Shown here piece by piece: positions 1 through 5,863 of a DNA stretch of 6,209 nt. Each line of letters starts with the position of its first letter. The stretch's first letter is position 1. The position numbers and the translations under genes are program-made. Source of the DNA: Clostridiales bacterium (GTDB lineage Bacteria; Bacillota; Clostridia; Lachnospirales; WQUN01); contig JAISRJ010000039.1 in the NCBI GenBank assembly GCA_031273705.1, positions 1 to 6,209 of the forward strand. The letters run 5' to 3'. The notes under the pieces are model-generated. The model had not been told where the DNA came from. It saw only the letters and a list, made by a program, of their open reading frames with translations, and made no database searches.

Positions 1-363
1 AATATCCTGCAACATGGCTTTATTCGCTTTGGTAAACAGGGGTTTGAGTTGGTAGACACAGAAAAACCCCAAGTAAGGCTTTATTTGGGTGGCCAAGTCG
101 TGAAAGATGGCCTGGGGCGTATTGCTGCCGATCCACAGGGAGTAGCAGACATAGAAAAGGCAAATGCCCAGAAACCATAAAAACACCTTATTAAACTCCC
201 AATCAGGCGTTTGGAATGCGGCATAAAAGAAGAAGACGAATAAGGCCATCGCCGTGAGTTCATCCATATAGTCGAACCCGATGACCTTATATAATATAAT
301 GCTGAATACCAGCGTGAAAACGAATAAATAAAAGAAGTATTTATTGATGAGTGTCTGCTTCAT
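1..363 (-). CDS. O-antigen polymerase/ligase-like membrane protein, N-terminal part (cut by window edge)
   Basis: Read leftward from the ATG at 363-361, the frame stays open for 121 codons to position 1, so the C-terminal part lies outside the window. The visible protein is very hydrophobic. Probable membrane helices lie at residues 10-28, 35-51 and 59-77, and a fourth begins near 97. A short amphipathic stretch (HDLATQIKPYLGFF, residues 88-101) precedes the fourth. This layout resembles the start of Wzy/WaaL-type O-antigen polymerase or ligase proteins, which act in the inner membrane on lipid-linked glycans. The call rests on hydrophobic pattern and gene context, because the diagnostic large periplasmic loop is not visible. 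The gene follows the GT4-radical SAM gene by 35 bases and is probably cotranscribed with it. No clear Shine-Dalgarno sequence precedes the start, which is usual in this phylum. A flippase or another polytopic transporter is the main alternative. Confidence 0.65.
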   Translation of the reverse strand, partial: MKQTLINKYFFYLFVFTLVFSIILYKVIGFDYMDELTAMALFVFFFYAAFQTPDWEFNKVFLWFLGICLFYVCYSLWIGSNTPQAIFHDLATQIKPYLGFFCVYQLKPLFTKANKAMLQDI

Positions 364-398
364 AGCGTGCTTTATTCTTTGTCGGAAAAGATTGGTTT

Positions 399-2504
399 TC
401 AGATTGTTTTGTTCAGTTTGGCAGGCTTACCGGCAAGGCTGCGTATCTTATTGCCGACCGACCAGCGCAAGGGGGTTCTCAGGTATTTTTTCATCACCGG
501 CGAGACCGTCCCTACCATCCAGCAGTTTTTTGGGCAGCAGCGCACCTTATTGCGCACTTTCTCTGCCTGTCCGCCTTCCCATATCTCCTGAAAATCAGGC
601 GTCTCGCGTATATTACCCATCGTTTCTTTCCAGTATTTTTCCTCTAAGCCGTTGCAGGGGTAGACGTCGCCGTAAGGCTCTACAAAGAAATTCACTAAGC
701 CGGCTTCGCAAGGCAGCAGGCGCTTGTTTCCTTCGATATAATTGATCAGGCCCATATTGAAAAAGGCTCTAAACCACGACTTTGGATGAGGCTCGCGCAG
801 TTGGAGGTTGACTAATTTCTCGAAATTGCGACACACCTCTTCGGTATTCGTGATCACATTATCGTACTTATGGAAGTAATACGAATTGTGGAAGGCAGCC
901 GTTGCAAACTCAATTTTCATCGAGCGGGCAAGTTTGTAGAGTTCCAGCATATCCGCCGAATTATTATTGGAGACGGTGCAGCCAAAGCCTATATCCTTGA
1001 CACCCATCGCTCTAAGTTTTTCTAAGAGTCGCAGCCCTTTCTCGAAGCCCCCCTGCCGGCCGCGCAGTTCGTCGTTTTTTTGTGCCAGCCCTTCGATGCT
1101 GATACGTATGCCGATGCGCGGAAACTTCTTTGCCAGAGCGAGAAGCCGGTCTTCATACCAGCCGGAGGTGGAAATGACCACACGGGGCGATTTGGTGAAA
1201 CATATCTCGATGATCTGCTCCAAATCCTCTCTGACAAAGGGTTCTCCGCCGGTGATATTAATAAATTTAACCTTGGGCAGGCGCTTGATTTCTTCGGGCG
1301 TAATCTCCCGTTCCTTCTCCGTGGGATTCTCCCATATATTACACATTTTACAGCGCATGGGGCAGCGATAGGTGAGGATGATACACATATCCGTAGGCGG
1401 CGCCGCAGGGTGTAAAACGCGCCTGTAAACCTCTAAGGTGTCGGTCGAAATACGGCTCCAGTCGTAGACCGACAAATCGTAGGTCTGCTCGCGGTTCTCC
1501 TTTTTTAGTTGAGCGCTCATTTTCCTGCTCAGCTCCTCCCAGTCGTCCGATTTGAAATACGAATCAGCTTCCAGACCTACGGCTAAATTGGCAGGTATAT
1601 TGCTAACCAACACTTTACGCTTGTAACTCATGGCTTCAAGCAGCGTAATGGGCAGCCCTTCATGGGACGAAGGCAGGACAAACAGGGCGGCGTTGGCATA
1701 GAGTTCGGCCAGATCACGCCCTTTGATCATACCGGTCAGCACGACGCCTTTGGCTTTCGCTTTGGCCTTTAAATCACGCGAATAGCTCGTTTCTATATCC
1801 GAATCGCCGGCAATCGCCAAGCGCATAGACGCGGCCTCCTCTGAGCTTAGGAAGGCATCAATCAGGCGGTCGAAATTCTTTTCTTTCACAAAACGCCCAA
1901 CGGCCAACACATACTTGCCCCGTTCCAGACCGAGACTTTCGGGGTAGGTGGCGGCAGTAGCCGCTTGTACGGGCAGGTTTACACCGTTGTATATCAGCCT
2001 GACATGCTTGGTCCGTTTATACCTGTTTTTCAGTATACCGCAGATAACGGGCGAGATAGCTATGATCTCGTCGGCCATCCGCGCCGCTAAAAACTCGCCT
2101 GTACGGAGCACGAAGCGGGCAAAAGGCCCCCATTTTTTTCGCTCGTAATCAGGGCCGTGATGTGTCACTACTACTTTTAGTCCCAGTAATTTAGCTATCG
2201 GCACAACGATGGAAGGGCCTACGCCGTGTATATGCAACACCTCCGCATGGGCCTTTTTGGCGTAAAAAACGCTGAGTAGCGTATGTATGGCGCTTTCCAC
2301 GCCATTGATCTTTGGAACGTGTATATCTTTGAATTTCACACCTTTGTAAGTCAAAGACGATTTGTCGGTCACATATCCTCTCCTTCTTACTACCGTTACA
2401 TCCTCGCCGGCAGCAGCTATGCGCGGATACAACTCTTCGCAGTGGGTTTCTATCCCACCTTGTATGTTGGGAAATCCTCTGGTTCCACAGACAACTATTT
2501 TCAT
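399..2504 (-). CDS. Fusion protein: GT4 glycosyltransferase plus radical SAM/SPASM-like domain
   Basis: The 701-residue product contains two enzymes. Residues 1 to about 365 form a GT-B fold family 4 glycosyltransferase, which would transfer a sugar from a nucleotide-sugar donor in the cytoplasm. Visible motifs are the glycine loop GGIETHCEELYP (16-27), HIHG (91-94), HHGPDY (115-120), YNGVN (172-176), VGRFVKEKNF (202-211) and the E-x7-E donor motif with E282 and E290. After a short linker (about 366-372) comes a radical SAM domain with the CxxxCxxC cluster motif C381/C385/C388 and SAM-binding GGEP (419-422). The C-terminus carries C599, G612-x4-C617 and CCPKNC (656-661), which looks like a SPASM/twitch region binding an auxiliary iron-sulfur cluster. 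All these key residues are intact. The start overlaps the stop of the upstream glycosyltransferase gene as ATGA, so translation is probably coupled. The radical SAM substrate is unknown. An internal ATG at 1388 (M373) could yield a separate radical SAM protein. Confidence 0.9.
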   Translation of the reverse strand: MKIVVCGTRGFPNIQGGIETHCEELYPRIAAAGEDVTVVRRRGYVTDKSSLTYKGVKFKDIHVPKINGVESAIHTLLSVFYAKKAHAEVLHIHGVGPSIVVPIAKLLGLKVVVTHHGPDYERKKWGPFARFVLRTGEFLAARMADEIIAISPVICGILKNRYKRTKHVRLIYNGVNLPVQAATAATYPESLGLERGKYVLAVGRFVKEKNFDRLIDAFLSSEEAASMRLAIAGDSDIETSYSRDLKAKAKAKGVVLTGMIKGRDLAELYANAALFVLPSSHEGLPITLLEAMSYKRKVLVSNIPANLAVGLEADSYFKSDDWEELSRKMSAQLKKENREQTYDLSVYDWSRISTDTLEVYRRVLHPAAPPTDMCIILTYRCPMRCKMCNIWENPTEKEREITPEEIKRLPKVKFINITGGEPFVREDLEQIIEICFTKSPRVVISTSGWYEDRLLALAKKFPRIGIRISIEGLAQKNDELRGRQGGFEKGLRLLEKLRAMGVKDIGFGCTVSNNNSADMLELYKLARSMKIEFATAAFHNSYYFHKYDNVITNTEEVCRNFEKLVNLQLREPHPKSWFRAFFNMGLINYIEGNKRLLPCEAGLVNFFVEPYGDVYPCNGLEEKYWKETMGNIRETPDFQEIWEGGQAEKVRNKVRCCPKNCWMVGTVSPVMKKYLRTPLRWSVGNKIRSLAGKPAKLNKTI

Positions 2505-3724
2505 TCTTTCTTGTTTTTAATCACCTCTTTATAGAGTGAAATCAATTTCTTGTAATACATATCTCCGCTAAAGTTATTCGCGGCAAAAACTTGTGCTTCT
2601 TGGCACATATTGGCGTATGATTCAGGAGAAAGGCTCAGCGCTTGCCGGATTTTCTCCCTCAGTTGAACGACGGAGCCCGGCTCGAAAAGAAAACCGTTTT
2701 GCCCGTCTTGTATAAATTCCGGTATCCCCCCGATACGGCTTCCGATAGCGGGCGTCCCTAAAGTGTAAGACTCAATGATAACCAGCGTGTTATTCTCGTA
2801 ACATTCGGAAGGGACAATGATAAAACGCGCTTTCCGGATGTAGTCGTGCAGGTCTTCGCCGGAGCGGTAGCCGGTAAATTCAATATTCGGGAGGCTCCTC
2901 CCCTTCAATTCCTCTAATAATGAGCCTGTTCCCACAATTTTCAGTTTCACATCAGGGAACTCCTCCATTGCCCGCATCAAGGTAGGGATTCCCTTCTCCT
3001 CCGAGATACGCCCGAAGTAGAGCAAATAGTCGTCTTTGGGCGTAACAGCCTGAGGCTGAATGGGGGTGAAATTGAATAAAACACTGGAGCTTCCTTCATA
3101 CTTCGCAGAAAAGGCGATGTGTTTCCCGCGCGAAAAATGGCCAACAAAGATAAACCGGTCGACATAATCAAGCGGCGAAAGACGGTATTTCCTGAAATAA
3201 CTATCTATCGTAAGCATCACACTCTGAAACAATTGACCCTTCGAACAGCGATGTAAGGCGCAATGGTAGAAATGCCCGTCGCGGCAACGTTCGCATACCT
3301 TCCTTTTGCCGTCGATAAAGAGGTAGGCCGGGCAGATCAGGCGGTGATCGTGTGCCGTCATAACAACGGGCACGCGGTGCTTCTTCAATACCGGTAAGAT
3401 CGACACCGATAAGCTGTTGAACAATAGGTGTATATGCGCAATATCGGGCTTCTCCCTTTCGAGTAGCCTGTCTAATTGCTTCGCCGCCTTGCGGTTGTAG
3501 ATAAACGAAGGAATATGTCTTATTTTCGTCCAAAAGCCGGATTCGGAAAACTCCGGATAATCCACGAAATAAGACGCATACGGACTATCTAAGTTTTTTA
3601 CATTCCTCATACAGAAGGGAATAACGGTGTGACCATGTTGCTCCAGCAACTCTATGGTATTGAAAAACACCGTTTCCGATCCGCCTCTTGGGTAGAAATA
3701 TTTATTGATTTGTACTATTTTCAT
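2501..3724 (-). CDS. Family 4 glycosyltransferase with a cysteine-rich insert
   Basis: This 407-residue protein has the full length and order of a GT-B fold family 4 glycosyltransferase. The N-terminal acceptor domain begins MKIVQINKYFYPRGGSET with the glycine loop at residues 13-15, then HIHLLFNS (97-104) and TAHDHRLICP (123-132). The donor domain shows YFGRISEEKG (236-245), KIVGTG (262-267), FTGYRSGEDL (283-292) and the E-x7-E motif with E310 and E318, then GGIPEFI (332-338) and NGFLFEPG (343-350). A cysteine-rich stretch carries C131, C144, C147, C155 and C160, a possible metal-binding insert between strands of the first domain. There is no signal peptide, so it should act on the cytoplasmic face, probably adding one sugar to a lipid-linked glycan. 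Donor and acceptor cannot be read from sequence. It is the first gene of the leftward operon seen here, and its stop overlaps the next start. Confidence 0.92.
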   Translation of the reverse strand: MKIVQINKYFYPRGGSETVFFNTIELLEQHGHTVIPFCMRNVKNLDSPYASYFVDYPEFSESGFWTKIRHIPSFIYNRKAAKQLDRLLEREKPDIAHIHLLFNSLSVSILPVLKKHRVPVVMTAHDHRLICPAYLFIDGKRKVCERCRDGHFYHCALHRCSKGQLFQSVMLTIDSYFRKYRLSPLDYVDRFIFVGHFSRGKHIAFSAKYEGSSSVLFNFTPIQPQAVTPKDDYLLYFGRISEEKGIPTLMRAMEEFPDVKLKIVGTGSLLEELKGRSLPNIEFTGYRSGEDLHDYIRKARFIIVPSECYENNTLVIIESYTLGTPAIGSRIGGIPEFIQDGQNGFLFEPGSVVQLREKIRQALSLSPESYANMCQEAQVFAANNFSGDMYYKKLISLYKEVIKNKKE

Positions 3725-3844
3725 CTTACGTCTGACAACTCACTTAATTAAACGCAAAGGCGCTTTCTTTAGTATAAGCCCCGACTCAATAAAAATGCAG
3801 TTGCTGTAAAAAAACAAGAAAATCCCGTTCAGAAGTAGCAAATC

Positions 3845-3873
3845 GTCAAATCCGGCATAATGTCAGATTTGAC
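3845..3873. repeat. Perfect 8-bp inverted repeat upstream of the polysaccharide operon
   Basis: GTCAAATC at 3845-3852 is matched exactly by its reverse complement GATTTGAC at 3866-3873, with a 13-base spacer. It directly abuts the next hairpin at 3874-3899. It lies about 120 to 150 bases before the first gene of the leftward operon, so it could form a hairpin in that operon's 5' leader or act as a protein-binding operator. Neither role can be shown from sequence alone. Confidence 0.55.
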
Positions 3874-3899
3874 CCCCTAAAAAATCCATTTTTTGGCGG
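3874..3899. repeat. A-tract/T-tract hairpin
   Basis: Six As (3879-3884) pair with six Ts (3889-3894) across the four-base loop TCCA. The stem continues outward with T3878-G3895, C3877-G3896, one C-C mismatch, then C3875-G3898 and C3874-G3899. It is not a standard intrinsic terminator, since no GC-rich stem followed by a T-run is present. It touches the preceding inverted repeat, so the two would stack as tandem hairpins if transcribed. Confidence 0.45.
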
Positions 3900-3965
3900 C
3901 AAACCCTCCGGCAGCCCCGAAAAACGCCCATTATGGAAACGCGGAATGCGCTTATGTAATGCTTA

Positions 3966-3983
3966 ATTATTGATTATTGATTG
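3966..3983. repeat. Short tandem heptamer repeat
   Basis: ATTATTG occurs twice in direct tandem (3966-3972 and 3973-3979), followed by a partial third copy, ATTG (3980-3983). This is a short AT-rich repeat that could vary in copy number or help DNA melting. No function is indicated. Confidence 0.5.
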
Positions 3984-4089
3984 TAAATTGGGCGATCTAA
4001 TGTTGTTTTTGATAGCATTCCTTGACGTTTCAATCAAATTGATATTTCAGCCGAATCCCACTTCTACCTCCTAACTCATCACTTGCGAC

Positions 4090-4122
4090 TGTTAAATTTC
4101 GTTGTTTTGACGAAATTTAATG
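4090..4122 (+). repeat. Strong AT-rich hairpin or palindromic site
   Basis: The arms 4092-4102 and 4110-4120 (TTAAATTTCGT and ACGAAATTTAA) are perfectly complementary over 11 bases. If the plus strand is transcribed, G-U pairs at 4091/4121, 4090/4122 and 4103/4109 lengthen the stem to 14 pairs around a five-base loop. On the minus strand these would be A-C mismatches, which weakly favours a rightward RNA. It lacks the GC-rich stem and T-run of a terminator. The alternative is a DNA operator with two 11-base half-sites. Confidence 0.6.
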
Positions 4123-4141
4123 CAATATTCAATCTTATTAG

Positions 4142-4250
4142 GGGTTTATGCACCAGTTGAAGGGAAATCACGCAGGCCTTTTTCCCAAATCATGCTGCAT
4201 GATTTTTTTGGGTCATGCACGTGATTTCCTCTTGACATAAGCATGAATTT
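4142..4250 (+). ncRNA. Candidate structured RNA element (large imperfect inverted repeat)
   Basis: A long hairpin can be drawn. The core outer stem is a perfect 10-base match, GGAAATCACG (4163-4172) with CGTGATTTCC (4220-4229). Outside it, 4156-4160 pair with 4232-4236, then a 4x4 internal loop follows, then 4145-4151 pair with 4241-4247, with possible G-U closure to 4142/4250. An inner hairpin pairs CCCAAATCATG (4184-4194) with CATGATTT (4198-4205) and GGG (4210-4212), with four Ts bulged. Several positions (4147/4245, 4158/4234, 4159/4233, 4162/4230, 4142-4144/4248-4250) are G-U if the plus strand is the RNA and A-C if the minus strand is. That points to rightward transcription. I recognise no known RNA family and found no clear promoter for it. 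A short inverted-repeat mobile element is the alternative. Confidence 0.4.
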
Positions 4251-4429
4251 GGTGAAAATACGTGAACAAATTACCAAAAGCTAACTTATCCTTTATACAA
4301 AATAGCCTATTTGGCCGATTTAAATATTCGTAACACTTACACTATGTATATGAAACACACCATTTAACTATTAATTGTATGCCTAATTAACTGATTTTCA
4401 AATCCCGGCATAATTATTAACCAATACAG

Positions 4430-4610
4430 CCTCCTAAGCCACCCATTCATCGCCAAACACCTAAAAAAGAGACCACTATGACCTCCTACTTCCACCCAAC
4501 CCCCACTCATCGCTTTTCGGGAAACCATAAGCCCCCATTCAACTGTTAAAAAAACATATTTAGGTGTCTCCACTCGTTGCGCCCGGTCGACATCTCCCCG
4601 TACCACCTCA
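4430..4610. other. C-rich, G-poor strand-asymmetric segment
   Basis: On the plus strand this stretch is full of C runs (CCTCC, CCACCC, CCCCCAC, GCCCCCATT) with few Gs, unlike the AT-rich sequence on both sides. A 9-base inverted repeat (ACACCTAAA at 4457-4465 and TTTAGGTGT at 4559-4567) brackets the middle of it, and similar words recur (CATTCATCGC at 4445-4454, CACTCATCGC at 4504-4513). An 80-codon minus-strand frame crosses it (4606-4364) but has no family resemblance I recognise. It may be part of a dispersed repeat or a decayed element. Confidence 0.35.
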
Positions 4611-4633
4611 AAAAAGATTTAGCCGTAAATAGC

Positions 4634-4664
4634 CTTGTCGAATAGAAAATTATACATATATTTG
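4634..4664 (+). promoter_or_regulatory. Bacteroidales-type promoter for the lipoprotein gene
   Basis: TATATTTG at 4657-4664 matches the Bacteroides -7 consensus TAnnTTTG exactly. CTTG at 4634-4637 sits 19 bases upstream and fits the -33 TTTG element with one change. Transcription would start near 4671-4675, leaving a leader of roughly 45-50 bases before the ATG at 4721. It is the best promoter match in the window. Confidence 0.6.
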
Positions 4665-4676
4665 GGCTGATTATTT

Positions 4677-4719
4677 CATTTTGAATGAATGGGCTTTGTG
4701 CCATTTTGAATTTGGCTTT
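4677..4719 (+). repeat. Duplicated leader sequence before the lipoprotein start
   Basis: CATTTTGAAT occurs at 4677-4686 and again at 4702-4711, each followed after a short gap by GGCTTT, so a unit of about 20-25 bases is imperfectly duplicated. Both copies lie between the predicted transcription start and the ATG at 4721. The first copy contains the in-frame ATG at 4685, which therefore looks like a by-product of the duplication rather than the true start. Confidence 0.5.
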
Positions 4720-4720
4720 T

Positions 4721-5833
4721 ATGGATAGAAAAATAATTTACAGCACGTTTTTTATTGTTATTCTTGGCGTATTTGCTTGTTGTAATAAAAGCAAAGACGG
4801 CTACTATTTCAATGGAGATATTCGTTACATCGACAATAGTAGTAAGATTGTGAAAAATGTCACAAGCAAATCCGTTCACTTGGATGGCATCCAGTCTGGA
4901 ATGATAGCTGTTTATGATTCGCTATTTATTTGTTGGCATCCGAACTTCCCGAATCATTTTTTTAATATCATTAATTTAGATTCAGGCAAAGAAATCGGAT
5001 TCTTTTGTGAAAAAGGTCAAGGCTCTCACGAGGCAACTTCTGTCAATTGTATTTATCAGATTTTCAAGAAAGGGAACGATATATGTACATACTTATGGGC
5101 TTATAATGAAAGCCGCTTGTTTTTGTGGAATATCAGTCAATCTATTGAGCAGGGAACGACCGTATATGACACGATTATTTCGTATGATAAAAATCGTTAT
5201 TTCTTTCTGTTTTATCAAGCAGAAGATAGATTGTTTATCAACAGACCATCCGATATTTTGAGTCGTGAAGAAGCTACGACCCCGTATTATGAAAAGCGGT
5301 CTATTGTTACAAATGCAGTGATACAAGATTACCCTATTTACAAGAAGAAATCAGTGATAAATAGGGATGCTTCAATGCTAGAATCCTTTTTTTATACATG
5401 GGATGTTATCAAGCCGGATGCTACTAAAATAGCGCAAGCGATGAGGCATTTCCCCCAAATAAATATTTTAGATATTCATACAGGAAAAGTTGTTGGTTTT
5501 CGTATGAAAAACGGTCCCGATTTTTCTCTTTTAGAGTCAATTACAGACGTAAATCCGAAGAATAATTATTATAATTGCGTGCAAGCAGATGATCATTTTA
5601 TCTATGCTACTTATTGGGGAAAAGAGCAGTGGATTGACCGTGTTGGCGTTGAAATGCCACTTCTTAATACCATACATGTATTTGATTGGAATGGAAAACT
5701 ACTTTATGAACTCATAACAGACCGCCCATTTTTCCGAAGTATATGGTTAGATCAAATTAGAAACAGATTATACACAATAGATATTAACACCGATGAAGTG
5801 TATTATTTAGATCTAAGCATGTTGAATTTATAG
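4721..5833 (+). CDS. Lipoprotein with TolB-like six-bladed beta-propeller fold (BF3164-like family)
   Basis: The 370-residue product starts with a lipoprotein signal peptide: basic MDRK, hydrophobic residues 5-19, then C20, with VFAC as the probable lipobox. The mature protein should be lipid-anchored in the cell envelope. The rest is beta-rich, with propeller-like repeats and family-type segments: MIAVYDSL (61-68), GKEIGFFCEKGQGSHE (89-104), LFLWNISQSI (133-142), EEATTPYY (183-190), KPDATKIAQAMRHFPQINIL (231-250), IHVFDWNGKL (318-327) and IWLDQIRNRLYTIDINTDEV (341-360). These recall the Bacteroides BF3164/TolB-like propeller family, whose function is unknown to me and whose genes I recall often lying beside small NVEALA-type peptide genes; no such peptide gene is visible here. 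An upstream in-frame ATG at 4685 would add 12 residues in front of the signal peptide. The promoter position and the signal peptide both favour 4721. Base composition is more AT-rich than the left operon. Confidence 0.8.
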   Translation: MDRKIIYSTFFIVILGVFACCNKSKDGYYFNGDIRYIDNSSKIVKNVTSKSVHLDGIQSGMIAVYDSLFICWHPNFPNHFFNIINLDSGKEIGFFCEKGQGSHEATSVNCIYQIFKKGNDICTYLWAYNESRLFLWNISQSIEQGTTVYDTIISYDKNRYFFLFYQAEDRLFINRPSDILSREEATTPYYEKRSIVTNAVIQDYPIYKKKSVINRDASMLESFFYTWDVIKPDATKIAQAMRHFPQINILDIHTGKVVGFRMKNGPDFSLLESITDVNPKNNYYNCVQADDHFIYATYWGKEQWIDRVGVEMPLLNTIHVFDWNGKLLYELITDRPFFRSIWLDQIRNRLYTIDINTDEVYYLDLSMLNL

Positions 5834-5863
5834 TTAATACCCATTTCCCGGATTGTTGATTTA

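Larger units (their letters stand above)
3725..4633. other. Long intergenic region between divergent transcription units
   Basis: About 900 bases separate the leftward polysaccharide operon from the promoter of the rightward lipoprotein gene, and I find no convincing gene in them. The stretch must contain the promoter of the leftward operon, but I found no TAnnTTTG box with a suitable upstream TTG on the minus strand. The nearest candidates have mismatches or wrong spacing. The region holds several inverted repeats and a C-rich segment, listed separately. Its length and structure are more than a simple divergent promoter pair needs. It could hold a long regulated leader for the operon, a small RNA, or remnants of a mobile element. 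Confidence 0.6.

Noticed and set aside
344..745. Plus-strand frame of 133 codons overlapping the radical SAM end
   Set aside because: It lies opposite the well-supported radical SAM coding sequence. Its Ser/Arg-rich translation is typical of an antisense shadow frame.
967..1415. Plus-strand frames of 111-134 codons opposite the radical SAM core
   Set aside because: They are antisense to conserved radical SAM motifs and have no family resemblance.
3771..3776. TATACT on the minus strand as a -10 box for the polysaccharide operon
   Set aside because: The only TTG-like element nearby is just seven bases upstream, and the site does not match TAnnTTTG.
3845..4250. Invertible promoter of the Bacteroides capsule type
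   Set aside because: The inverted repeats found are close-spaced hairpins. None forms a widely separated identical pair flanking a promoter, and no invertase gene is in the window.
4232..4260. TTGACA at 4232-4237 as a sigma-70 type -35 element
   Set aside because: No TATAAT-like or TAnnTTTG box follows at suitable spacing, and the bases are part of the large inverted repeat.
4364..4606. 80-codon minus-strand frame across the C-rich intergenic segment
   Set aside because: It has no recognisable family, no supporting ribosome site or promoter, and its composition follows the strand asymmetry of the segment. It is better explained as a chance frame or part of a repeat.
4685..4720. Upstream in-frame ATG as the lipoprotein start
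   Set aside because: It would place 12 extra residues before a normal lipoprotein signal peptide, lies very close to the predicted transcription start, and falls within a duplicated leader copy.
3725..4720. CRISPR array or tRNA gene in the intergenic region
   Set aside because: There are no regularly spaced identical repeats, and no cloverleaf with T-arm consensus was found on either strand.
5834..5863. Bidirectional terminator between the convergent stops
   Set aside because: No inverted repeat with adjacent T-run could be drawn in these 30 bases.
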